DNA of 64,000 nt, taken from the NCBI RefSeq assembly GCF_963966145.1, contig NC_091054.1, positions 18,228,001-18,292,000 on the forward strand. Reading direction: 5' to 3'. A program made the position numbers and the translations under genes. Under the pieces are notes generated by a model. That model did no database searches and had not been told where the DNA came from. It was given only the letters and a program-made list of their open reading frames with translations. The first letter of the stretch is position 1; each line of letters starts with the position of its first letter. Source of the stretch: Tenebrio molitor (taxonomy: Eukaryota > Arthropoda > Insecta > Coleoptera > Tenebrionidae). Shown here piece by piece: positions 1 through 10,506 of this stretch.

Positions 1-52
1 GTTTACCTATGACACTTATCGCTAACATTTAAAATTACAACTAATATGAAGT

Positions 53-550
53 ACGAGTAGGGAGTAGGAGCAATTGTATTAGCTGTTCACGATTGATTTA
101 AACACGCAGCAGGCCAAAATATTTTTTTGTTAGTTTGGCGCAAGGTCTCGTCATCGGTCATATGACGTTTCGTTATTAAATATTCGTCTTGTTGTCAATT
201 CTGTAATTGATTTATTTAGTACAATTCAATTATACCCTAAAATCGATTTATTATGCCACATCAGTCACATCACAATCTTGCCAACAAAATGTCAGATTTT
301 CATAGACATTACGAATTTGAAACAATCGTGAATAATAAACTGTTGGCATATGTACGACAGTGCATGTGATATTTAAGACATACATAACCTCACATTATTA
401 CATTCTCCGACATTGTCGATATTGTTGACGCAGTATCGACGTTTTATCGACATTGTCGACATTGATGACATTTGATGACATTGATGACGTATTGTCGACG
501 TGTCTATGTCGACAAATAAAGTCGACGCGTCGACGCCCATCCCTACGAGT
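53..550. mobile_element. Possible nonautonomous hAT-like element
   Basis: The right edge ends GACGCCCATCCCT, which read backwards starts AGGGATGGGC, a common hAT-type terminus. The candidate left edge starts AGGGAGTAGG at 59. Both edges are flanked by ACGAGT (53-58 and 545-550), a possible target duplication, although hAT elements usually make 8 bp. The inner right part (about 410-535) is a short-period array rich in ATTGTCGAC and ATTGATGAC units. No ORF is present. The terminal repeats match over only a few bases, so this is tentative. Confidence 0.3.
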
Positions 551-709
551 CGCGTTTTCTTCGATAATTACTAATATTCCACGTATTCATTATTCATAAG
601 ACCACATGTCTAATAGGAAGTCCGTTTCATTCTTCGAACACTATTTACAAAACAAGACATGGATAATATAAACAGAATTCTTCATTTAAAAGACAGAGTT
701 GCTAAGACG

Positions 710-3096
710 ATGTGGTGGTATCCACTTCTCCTGTTGGTTGCCTTAAAATGTGTTTCAAGTAGGCAAAATGTTCACGTTACAACACTTTCTGGTGAGATTG
801 AAGGTTCAACTTTAACCTCACGACTGGGTAAGACCATTTACTCATTTCGGGGAATCGTTATGCCAAAGCACCAATCAACCAACTTCGATTTAAGGTAAAT
901 AAAGTACCACTTTTTCTTCCTTACTTAGTGGTTCCACACATATTTGCAACATCTCGGCACACTTCTATTTATAAAATACGAAAGCAAAAGTTTGCAAAGA
1001 ATAGATTTGCAATGAAGTATTTTTGTACTTCAGCCTCCTGTCCCGGTGGAAAATTGTAGTGGTACCTACAACGCTACCGTCGATGGTCCTCTTTGTCCAC
1101 AACCCGGAGTAAATCTATTTTCCGAAGACTGTCTTTTCTTAAACGTCTACACCACAAAAGTGAATATTTAATTTGTTGAAATCTCCCCAATCAAAAAATT
1201 TATCGTCAGCTTCCTGATGGTACCAACAATCCCAAACGTCCGGTCATCGTTCATATCCATCCAGGAGGATTTTATTCTTTGTCCGGACGAAGCACCTGGG
1301 TAGGACCGCAGTATCTCATGGACCAAGAAGTTGTCCTGGTCACTCTAAATTATCGTTTGGGCGCTCTGGGCTTTCTAGGTCTAGGTAAAGAGTCGCCTGG
1401 TAACTACAGACTTAAAGATCAAGTAGTAGCGCTGAGGTGGATCCAAAAGAACATCGAAGCATTCGGAGGTGATCCCAGTTCTGTCACTCTGTACAGTGCA
1501 GGTTCTTGGAGTATTACCCTTCACATGGTGGCAACTGTGTCGCGTGGTCTCTTCCACAAGGCCATTCTTGGCAGTGGATCAACTGTTGGACAGTGGAATT
1601 TATACAACAATCAGTTAGCAATAACCAAGAAACAAGCACAGATTGTAGGATGTCCTGACACCACTCCCAAAGAAATTGTTGATTGTTTGAGGACCGTTCC
1701 GGCAGAAAAACTAGGAAATTCGTTGGTCCAGTTCAGGGCAAAACTCGATTCTTTGTTTTGACAACTGTTGACAGGAATTAGGTTCCAATCCTGTTTTGAT
1801 TTTGAAAAGGTTCCGGTCATGGCCGGAATAACCAAAGACGAGTTTGCTGGTTTAACTATCGGTAAGATAGTGGATTAGCTTTGAAAGTTGCCAAATACGT
1901 ATGTTAGCAACTGGGCGCTTGATGCCAAAGAAAAGTTAAAGCGTTGGGTTCATGACTAGTTCCGTGACAAAAAAGATAGAGAACATTTCGAATTAAATTC
2001 AGATTCCAAAGTAGGAGTCAGCTTCGAGAACCCGAAGAGAGTTGGCTTTCTTTCTTGTTTAAAGTTTACCTTCAAAGTACGACGTGGTCTTTCTCCTTTT
2101 CCCCAAAAGCAGTTTTGCTTGGTTGATTTTTTTTAATTTCAATAACCTCGACAAACATTTCTAGAAATGTTTTGAAACAATAGTTCTCTCATAAAGAGTG
2201 TACAGTTTTTTTCCAAAAAAAACTTGGTCTAAATGAAAAATGATAAGTGATAGATCTCTACAAAAAAGGGTTTTATGTAGCTTTAATGGCACTTGCAATA
2301 TTATATTTCTCCTCAGAAATGGTTCAAAATGCAACATTACTGAAACAGCTAAGGGACAATTTCGAAAAATACGCTCCGATTTGCTTTTTCTACGAAACAG
2401 AAACAGAAAGATCAAAACAAATCAGCACAACCTTACGTAAATTTTATCTAGGAGATGAACCTTTAAGCAACGCCTCTTTGAGTTGATTATTGAAGGTACT
2501 ATCTTGCCTCAATAGATTAAACAATACTGCATTTCCGAAAATAATTCTAGATGTATAAAGATGTGGTCGGATTTCGAGTGGACAGAGCTGTTCAGCTTAT
2601 TTCCAGAATGAGTCCCAAACCGGTTTATTACTACGAACTTGCTTATCAGGGCGGTTACAGTTTTTACTACCTTCCTGGAACTAACAATACAGTTCCGTAT
2701 GGTACTACCAAAAATAGCTTTGATTTTGGTTCTTGCTATTGATTTTATTTTGCAGGAACGGTCCACCACGACGACTTGCTTTATTTATTTTACATGTCTA
2801 TTGCTTTCCCATTTTTCGGTCCAAATTCGCCGAAGAGTAAAATGGTAGTGAAGATGACTTCGATGTGGGCGCAATTTGCCAAAACTGGGTAAGTTATCGT
2901 CATCAGTGTATTTTAAGTTGGTGATTTATCATTTTGATTTAAAAATCCTACGATTGCTGATATAGTCGAATGGGAACCATACAGTATCGCCACCAAGAAA
3001 TATATGGAAATCGACGAAAAATTAACTTTGAAAGAGAATCTGTCTGAGGAGAGATATGCACTCTGGAGAAAACTTTTTCCTATTGCAGGATCTTAG
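710..3096 (+). pseudogene. Secreted carboxylesterase pseudogene (cluster copy 1)
   Basis: Remnant of an alpha/beta-hydrolase carboxylesterase that keeps the eight-exon layout of its intact neighbour at 3640-5789. Recognisable pieces are exon 1 with signal peptide (710-894), exon 2 (about 1032-1160), exon 3 (1209-1740) and later exons near 2290-2496, 2551-2695, 2756-2888 and 2948-3096. It is broken in several ways. One base is missing near 866, where RGIRYAKAP should be read. Six bases are missing from the nucleophile elbow, so GYSAG has become YSAG. Most of exon 4 is deleted, and a stop follows exon 3 at about 1759. The PPVPVEN and SEDCLFLNVYTTK motifs of exon 2 remain clear. A polyA-type AATAAA lies at 3146-3151. 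Decay looks recent because most exon borders are preserved. Confidence 0.85.
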
Positions 3097-3152
3097 AAGC
3101 TTTGTGTTATACATACACATTAATTATTGTATTGGTTCAATAACTAATAAAA

Positions 3153-3590
3153 TTGATTGATTGTTTTTTTAAATCTATTAATTCCAACAAACCGCAAATA
3201 TTGTTTTGGCCTCCTCAACGATAAATGACCTGTTTACACATTTTGAACAGCTTTGCGGTCGTGTCTCAATCTAAAAACCTCGCTCTGTAAAATGTAGCCT
3301 ACCGCATTTGTAAGACCGAAAATATTTTTAAACGTCATCAATACTTCTACATAAAAAAAAACTTCCAAATAACTCATTGAAAAAGACTTCCGATTCTATA
3401 ATCGTAGGTACGATGCCTTTACGTGTAGCATCTTTACGTTTTGTTAAAAAATAGCTTCTTAAAATACCTAGATTTCATTAATAAATAATGTATTGGTGGG
3501 GTTATCACCGTGAAATTCCCGTTCGTTTATTATTCAGGCCTCTGATAAGTAGGTTTCATTCCTCGAATAATGTTTGCAAAACAAATTATT
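3153..3590. other. Intergenic spacer between esterase copies
   Basis: AT-rich spacer with no convincing ORF, RNA gene or repeat. Its last 100 bases precede the TATA/initiator promoter of the next esterase and resemble the sequence upstream of copies 1 and 3, so this part was probably duplicated with the gene. Confidence 0.5.
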
Positions 3591-3596
3591 GGATAA

Positions 3597-3630
3597 TATA
3601 AATAGCATATTTTATTTGGAAGACTCAGTT
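3597..3630 (+). promoter_or_regulatory. TATA box and initiator of esterase copy 2
   Basis: TATAAATAG at 3597-3605 is followed by a canonical arthropod initiator TCAGTT at 3625-3630. The initiator A (3627) is 30 bases after the first T of the TATA box, the textbook spacing. This puts the start site 13 bases before the ATG at 3640, so the more upstream in-frame start at 3574 would lie outside the transcript. Copies 1 and 3 carry the same GATAATATAAA block at the same place. Confidence 0.65.
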
Positions 3631-3639
3631 GTCAAAACG

Positions 3640-5789
3640 ATGTGGTGGTTTCAACTTCTCCTGTTAATTGTCTTAAAATGTGTTTCAAATGCACAAGTCA
3701 CAACACCGTCGGGTAAGATTGAAGGTTCAACATTAACCTCACGATTGGGCAAAACCATTTACTCGTTTAGAGGGATTCGCTATGCGAAGGCACCGATCAG
3801 CGAGCTTCGATTTAAGGTAAGTACGACCCTCTTGGTTCCCAACATATTTACGAACCCGCGACAGTCTCCTATTTATCGAACAACAACAAAAAAATGTTTT
3901 TCTACTGCAGCCCCCTGTCCCTGTAGAAAATTGGAGTGGTACCTATAACGCTACAGCCGATGGTCCTCTTTGTCCACAACCCGCAGTAAATCCAGTTTCT
4001 GAAGATTGTCTCTTCTTGAACGTGTACACCACAAAAGTAAATGTCTAATTTGTTTGAATCATCCCACTCACAAAATTAATCTTTAGCTTCCTGATGGTAC
4101 CAACAATCCAAAACGTCCCGTCATTGTTCACATACATGCAGGAGGATTTTACGCCTTCGGGGGACGAAGTGACTGGGTAGGACCTCGGTATCTCATGGAC
4201 CAAGAAATAGTCCTGGTCACAATAAATTATCGTCTGGGCGCTTTGGGCTTTCTAAGTCTAGGCAAAGAGTCTCCTGGCAACTACGGACTTAAAGATCAAG
4301 TGGTAGCGCTGAGGTGGATCAAAAAAAATATCGAAGCATTTGGAGGTGATCCTGGTTCTGTCACTCTGTACGGCTATAGCGCGGGTGCTTGGAGTATTAG
4401 TCTTCACATGGTGGCAAATATGTCGCGTGGTCTCTTCCACAAGGCTATTCTTGGTGGTGGGTCAGCTTTGGGACAGTGGCGTCTACCCTACACTCAATTG
4501 GATCTTGCCAAGAAGCAAGCTCGCTTTGTCGGATGTCCTGACACCACTCCCAAGGAAATTATCGACTGCTTGAAGACCGTGCCGGCAGAAACACTAGGAA
4601 ATACTTTGTTCCAGTTTAGGGTAAGTATATTTCTTTATTTTGTGACAGAGTGTATTGGAAGTGTTGGCAGGAATTCGCTTCCAATCCTGTACTGATATGG
4701 TCACCAGTTGTCGAAAGGGATTATGGACAAGATCCATTTCTTGATCAATCCCCAGTCAGGTTGTTTAGAGATGGGAATTTTCAAAAGATTCCAGTCATGG
4801 CGGGAATAACCAAAGATGAGTTTGTCAGTTTAGCTGTTGGTAAGTTTGTACGACTAGATTTAGACAAACCTATCTTGTAACATTCTGAACAAAAAAAAAG
4901 TTCTTGGAACTGTTAGTTGTTTGCTTGATGTCAAAAAGAAGTGAAGATGATTCTTTACACAAAACTATTTCATGCAATTTTAGTAGAACTTCCAATATTA
5001 TATTTATTCGGTTCCAGAACTGATACAAAACAAAACTCTACTAAAACAATTCAACGATGATTTTGAAAAATACGCTCCGATCAACTTCTTCTACGAAAGA
5101 GGAACAGAAAGATCAAAAGAAATTAGCAGATGCTTACGTGAGTTCTATCTGGGTGAAGAACCTTTAAGCAACGCTTCTTTCAGTGGATTATCTAAGGTAC
5201 AATTTTGCATAATACGAAAAAAAATAAATTTCAGAAATCATTCTAGGTCTATAAAGATATAGTGGGATTCCAATCAGACAGAGCCGTGGAGCTAATTTCT
5301 AAAAAATGTTCCAAACCAGTTTACTACTACGAAATCACTTATCAGGGCCGATATAGTACTTACTATCGTCCTGGAACCAACGACACAGTTCCTTACGGTA
5401 CTACCAAACATTATTTTTGATTTTGGTTCATGTTGAAGAAATTATGTTGTAGGAGTGGCTCACAATGACGAATTGCTCTACTTATTTGACATCCCTGTAG
5501 GTTTTCCGTTTTTCGGTCCAAATTTCCCGGAGAGGAAAATGGTAGAGAAGATGACTTCGATGTGGGCGCAGTTTGCCAAAACGGGGTAAGGCGTCTAATG
5601 TGTTTTGAATTTGTGATTGATCAATTTGAAATTAGAAATCCTACGACTGCTGGTGACGTTCACTGGGAACCATACAATATTCACACCAAGAAATACATGG
5701 ATATCGGCGAGAAATTAGTGTTAAAAAACAATTTGTCCGAAGAGAGATATGCTCTTTGGCGAAAACTTTTTCCAGTTTCTGGATATTAG
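3640..5789 (+). CDS. Secreted carboxylesterase, cluster copy 2 (intact)
   Basis: Carboxylic ester hydrolase of the alpha/beta-hydrolase fold, likely secreted; substrates unknown, with insect relatives acting in detoxification, digestion or signal breakdown. Exons read as 3640-3816, 3911-4036, 4087-4620, 4671-4839, 5018-5196, 5247-5397, 5453-5585 and 5636-5789. All junctions are GT/AG and phases close to 540 aa, the usual family length. Residues 1-19 are a signal peptide (MWWFQLLLLIVLKCVSNAQ). The oxyanion-hole motif HAGGF lies at about 119. The nucleophile is Ser199 in GYSAG (most relatives have GESAG), the acid is Glu329 in GITKDEF, and the histidine is His449 in GVAHNDEL. The catalytic triad is therefore intact. 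Conserved EDCLFLNVY is in exon 2. It belongs to a local tandem array with one other intact copy and three broken ones. Which esterase subclade it belongs to cannot be fixed without a tree. Confidence 0.93.
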
Positions 5790-5809
5790 AAGCTTTCTCT
5801 TGAATAACC

Positions 5810-5815
5810 AATAAA
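5810..5815 (+). terminator. PolyA signal of esterase copy 2
   Basis: AATAAA 21 bases after the stop codon, giving a very short 3' UTR. The equivalent signal (AATAAAATTGATT) is also present after pseudogene copy 1. Confidence 0.6.
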
Positions 5816-6182
5816 ATTGATTTAAAAAATGCAAAACAATTTTTAACTGTATGTATCTAAGTTTATACGTCTTTAACATCTTCATTTCTTGTCGAAAATA
5901 CAAACACCTAATTACCTACTTATTATATCGTATCACGGTTATCAGGGTGAAATTTCTCTTCATTTTTGCTTAAAAGTCTGATAAGTTTGCTCCATTCTTC
6001 GAGTAATATTTACAAAAGGAATCAGTAGATAATATAAATAGAATTCTTCACATAGAATTTCGAATTTAAATTGTACCTGTCATTTGATCGGGAGGATCCT
6101 GAGGATCTAGTTCGGCCTTCAAAGAGACGACTATTGCAGATTTTATTTCATTTCACATAGAAGACATAGTGACAAAGACGTT

Positions 6183-6745
6183 GTGATGGTTTCGACTTCT
6201 TCTATTAATTGTCTTAAAGTGTGTCTCAAATCAACAAAGCATTCAAGTTACCACACCTTTGGATAAGATTGAAGGTTTAACTTTAAGCTCACGATTGGGC
6301 AAGCCCATCTACTCATTTAGAAGAATTCACTATGCGAATTTAAAAATTATATTAAATGTCCAAAGAGGAATAGAAGGATGTTCAAGTAATTATTATGTCA
6401 AACAATATTTTGTTACTTCAGGCCTCTCTCCCAATGGTAAAATGGAGTGGTACCTACAACGCCACCACCGGTGGCCCTCTTTGTCCATAACCGGCAACCA
6501 AACTAGTTTCAGAAGATTGCCTATTCTTAAATGTCTACACCAACAAAGTAAATGTTTCATTGCTTCAATTTGTCCAATCAAAAAATTAATCTCTAGCTTC
6601 CTCATGGTACCAACAATTCTAAACATCCGGTAATGATTCATTTACATGCAGAAGGATTTTACGCCTCCACAGAGTGAAGCAACGTATGGATGCTTTGAGG
6701 TTACTAGATCTAGGCAAAGAGTCTTCTGGTAACTATGAAATGTTG
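6183..6745 (+). pseudogene. Carboxylesterase pseudogene (cluster copy 3)
   Basis: Only the first three exons survive. Exon 1 remains (about 6183-6340) with a damaged start: the ATG of the MWW signal peptide reads TTGTGATGG. Exon 2 is at about 6420-6545 and part of exon 3 at about 6598-6745, where in-frame stops and deletions interrupt the sequence before the catalytic serine. The upstream GATAATATAAATAG promoter block is still present at about 6031, but about 100 foreign-looking bases lie between it and exon 1. The esterase sequence stops abruptly near 6745, after the GKESSGNYE-like segment. Confidence 0.8.
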
Positions 6746-6754
6746 AAGCATTTC

Positions 6755-6984
6755 GTAAAAATTATCAGAATTCACAAGAATGGTTGCTGTGTTGGCACAC
6801 TCCAGTAGGAGACAAAACTGAGTCTGAAGAAAAATCTGCTCGTTCACGCCTAGGCTATTTAATCTGCTCTACCATAGGAGTTCTATCTTATTTTGTAACT
6901 TTTGCCTTCTCTATCATCTTCTATAAGACTTTTAAACGAAAGCAAGACGTAACTTTGTTTTACTCTAATCCTGCTCAGGAGTGA
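6755..6984 (+). other. Orphan coding-like fragment with one membrane segment
   Basis: An open frame begins near 6755 and runs to a TGA after 6981, directly after the point where esterase copy 3 breaks off. It is not esterase sequence. It reads as a charged linker (GDKTESEEKSARSR), one strongly hydrophobic helix (LICSTIGVLSYFVTFAFSII) and a basic tail (KTFKRKQD) ending SNPAQE. This is the shape of the C-terminal end of a single-pass membrane protein. I do not recognise the family. It could be a misplaced exon or retrocopy fragment, or chance. Confidence 0.3.
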
Positions 6985-8318
6985 GTAATTTTGTTTTTCT
7001 AATTTTGACATATAAAGTGACACTTTTCAAAATTAATTGACGTTTGTAAACGTCACACTTTTCATAACTGGTTACGAACTGACACTGTCATGTTTTTTGT
7101 TTTTAAGCAAAATAACCGTGCCTACTTACCTACTTGATATTTTAACACAATAATAATTTATTATTAATGAAATTCATTACTTCGTTTAACGTTTGAAGAA
7201 ACTTTTTTTTGTCAAAATTAGAAAAAATCTTGTATGTAACACGTTAGGAAATGCAATTTTGTGTAACTCGTGTGATTTTGCGGGATCTCGCTGCGCTCGT
7301 CCCGCAAATATTCCACTCGTTACACAAAATAACGCATTTCCTAACTGCTTACATAAATAGCTATTGTCTTTTCTGTTTTTAAAGTTTCAAAATTTAAGAT
7401 AATTGGGAAAAAATTTTCAACTTCCTGATGTTAAAAGCTCTTATCACATATAAACAATTATTTATATTAAAAAACCTTGAAAGTTGTGTTTTACTTGATT
7501 TATCAAAACTGATAAATAAATAATTGTTTATTTAAATAAATTAATTAAGTGTGTTATCAGTTGTTTATTTTCTGTGTTTAATGTTTTTTTGCAAAGCCGA
7601 GACGCTAGTAAATACATTGATGACAGCACAGGTAGTCTAGGACCTAAACTGGACACTTGTGGCATGCCAGATATCTCTCCTTTCCTTGCACACTGTTCAA
7701 CTAGCTAAAGAAAAAAGGAGTTGGTCCCAAAACACTTATAAATCTGCTACTTCATTAATTGTTTATCAATTAGATTTACCAATTTGCAAATCATTCTTAA
7801 TTATTTTTTAAACCAATTCTGACATAACTTTGATAAGCGTGTCAACAACGATTCAATGCATGTTTAGAAAAAAAAAATCAAAACGGAATATGGAATACTC
7901 TTTATCACAGTGCAATGTTTTGGATAATGTATTCTTGGTGTCATTGATGAAAAACCCGCACAATAACAAATTCTCGAAACGTGTAAATAATTCATGTGAC
8001 GATCGTTCTTTTAAATCCAATTTATGTATTAATGCTATTCAAACCTTAACAAATGCAATATGACATTCCAAGATATATCAATACCACACATAATAACAAC
8101 CAATACGAGTATGTATTAAAACAAGTACTGTTTATAATGTGTAACATTTAGACAATGCGGTCTTCACAACCACTTATTTTGCTTTTTATAAAACATATCC
8201 AAGGCACCACAGCTTTGGGAAAAATTGTGGATACTACCTTGACCATTAGGTTTTCCAAAGATGTTTGATTAAAGACAATTCAACCATTTTCTACTACAGT
8301 AGTACCTTGTAGTACCTT
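6985..8318. other. Intergenic, repeat-derived AT-rich sequence
   Basis: No gene seen. It contains the foldback at 7233-7355 and AT-rich sequence with imperfect palindromes around 7440-7560. The open frame at 7830-8063 has low-complexity composition and no recognisable motif. Confidence 0.5.
7233..7355. repeat. Foldback element, about 123 bp
   Basis: Imperfect palindrome: the left arm starts TATGTAACACGTTAGGAAAT, and the right arm ends with its near complement (ATTTCCTAACTGCTTACATA). The middle pairs GTGTAACTCG with CGTTACAC, and TTTGCGGGA with TCCCGCAAA around a CTGCGCTCG loop. This looks like a short MITE-type foldback. A similar layout with a GAGCGATAGCGAG core recurs at 40601-40730. Confidence 0.6.
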
Positions 8319-9928
8319 GATCATGTGGAAAAAGAACTAACGTCTATTATAACACCACCATCGACCCATCGACGCCTCTGCTGTCAACAGTTCGGCAGAT
8401 ATCTTCTCCGAGGATTATCTCTTTCTAAACGTCTACACCACCAAAGTTACCATTTCTGATTTGGTATAATTCTCAAACTAAAATTTCCATTAGTAGCTTC
8501 CTCGAGGCAAACCTAACAATGCAAAACGTCGTGTCCTCGAGTCTTCATTTCTTTACACACAGGACGTTTTTACAGTGGTACTAGCCGAAGCAAATAGGAA
8601 AAACCTCGGTACTTCTTGGACCAAAAAATCGTCTTGGTCACTCTGAATTATCGTTTAGTTTGTTCCATAGGCTTTATAAGCGTGCAAAGAAGATCCTGAT
8701 AAAAATGGTTTCAGAGACCAAATTGTCACAATGAAGTAGGTGAAGATACAGTGTAGGCTGCAGTGAGTTGTGAAGAATCAATTTCAGCACTCCTACTTCT
8801 GCCTCTGATAGAGTAGAATAGAAGGCATGCAATAGTAAGATAATAAAGGCTACACACCTTTAAATTTAAGTGATAATATAATTTCAGACATTGTTAAGCC
8901 AAATATACCTGACACAATAGCAAATATAAAACAGAAGTCTTTACATGGGAGATACTTTAAAGAACTGGAACAACCAGAAGTTAATATTCAGGCATCTCAT
9001 GCATGGCTTAAGAAATCAAATATTCACCCTGAGACGGAGGGTTTTATATTTGCAATACAAGATCGTGTTATAAATACAAGAAATTATAAAAAACACATAT
9101 GCGGTTTACAATCGATAATTGATAAATGTAGGATTTGCGGAACTGAAGGGGAAACAATTGAACACATTATTTCTTCTTGCACCGTTTTGGCTCAAAGCGA
9201 ATATAAAAAACGACACGATATATTCGCTAAAATTATACACATGAATTTAGCTGTTAAATTCAATTTATTAAAGAATACACAACCACATTATAGTTATACA
9301 CCAGAAAGTTGTTTGGAAAATGACAGTTACAAGTTATATTTTGATAGAACAATTTTAACTGACATTCATATTAAGCATAACAGACCAGACATTATAATTT
9401 TAAATAAACAACAAAAGCAAGCATATCTTTTAGATATAGCTGTTCCAAATTCACATAATATAACACAGACATATAACACAAAAATTAATAAATATTTAGA
9501 GCTGTCCGTTGCTATGAGAAATCTTTGGTGTTTAGAAAAAATTTCGATTTTACCACTTGTAATTTCAGCAACGGGAATAGTACCGCAATCTCTTTTTAAA
9601 AATTTAAAAATTCTGGATTTAGATAACACATTGGTAGTTGAAATTCAAAAAGGTATATTATTATACTCATGTCACATCGTGAGGAAGTTCCTTAACATTG
9701 ACACAGAACATAATACACAACAAAGTCATAATGCGGAGGCGAGACGCCGGTAATTATGTTGATAAGCACTGCACTATTACTTGATAGTAATATCCGTAAT
9801 AGTGTATGTACTCCGGCAAAATTGCCGTGCCGCCGGGTGGAGGTGGGATAGTGTATTTGAACATCAACGAGAAGCTCGTCCTGAAGGATAGGTTATTCGA
9901 AGATATTACTTCTGGAGGAAACTATTAA
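8319..9928 (+). pseudogene. Carboxylesterase pseudogene (copy 4), split by a retrotransposon
   Basis: Degraded exon 2 (about 8319-8448, SEDYLFLNVYTTK still legible) and part of exon 3 (about 8495-8745, GFISV and a LDQKIVLVTLNYR-like stretch) are followed by about 1.1 kb of foreign sequence. A short piece of the last exon then reappears at about 9850-9928 (NINEKLVLKDRLFED). Exon 1, the catalytic serine region and exons 4-7 are missing, so deletion accompanied or preceded the insertion. The remaining sequence is closer to copy 5 (10507-12895) than to copy 2 in places, for example GFISV. Confidence 0.8.
8839..9845 (+). mobile_element. 5'-truncated non-LTR retrotransposon with open C-terminal frame
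   Basis: The frame is open from 8839 to the stop at 9751-9753, about 304 codons. It encodes the C-terminal part of a retroelement polyprotein. A zinc knuckle CRICGTEGETIEHIISSC (C-x2-C-x7-H-x4-C) is followed about 90 residues later by RPD, then 14 residues and D (in LLDIAVP). That is the signature order of restriction-like endonucleases in R2-type non-LTR elements. The reverse transcriptase itself is missing, consistent with 5' truncation at insertion. A GC-rich hairpin-like 3' tail (GGCGAGACGCCGG, TTGCCGTGCCGCCGGG) follows the stop. It is inserted in an esterase pseudogene. The exact clade is not assigned. Confidence 0.7.
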
Positions 9929-10500
9929 ATGTCTGCGTAAACTGAGACACTTAAACAGTCTTGACAAAAATTTCTCATGTGAAATTAGGAAGCAACGATT
10001 TTCTCTTGAATTAAAAAAATCAAAAGTAAAACCATTTAATTTCAAAATATAATTTGAAGCGTTTGTTTTCAAGTTGTTATTTAAGTACCTAGTCTATTTT
10101 TTGAGAACCACCTAATATGTGGTCAGAAATTATTAAGAATTATTTTCTTGGCTGCCTAAATAAGAAGTTAATTGTAAAAATATTCTCATTAAGAAATCTT
10201 CAAATTAGAAATGCAAGACTTTTGTTATTATTATGATTATCGGTTAATTTGATAAAAACAATAAACCTTGACATGCAGTTAGCACGTTATAATATTAGTG
10301 CGGAATTATAAGGTCAACATGTTGTTTTCTTTTGTGAAAACCCATAACTTAGGAAATTCATAAATAAATAACTGATAACGTAATAAGTGGCATTTTTTTA
10401 AATTACATTCACATATTTGATAAGTGTGGTATGACATTCTCGGAATCATAAATATGTATTAAAAGAAATACCAGATAACACCAATTGCTTTTCACAGTTT
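9929..10500. other. Intergenic spacer before esterase copy 5
   Basis: AT-rich, no ORF or repeat recognised. A weak TATA-like TATTAAAAG lies at 10457-10465 and an initiator-like CACAGTT at 10493-10499. The spacing of about 37-39 bases is longer than ideal, so the core promoter of the next gene is uncertain. Confidence 0.4.
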
Positions 10501-10506
10501 AAGACA

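Noticed and set aside
3574..3639. Longer N terminus for esterase copy 2 from 3574
   Set aside because: It would put the start codon upstream of the TATA box and initiator and bury the signal peptide.
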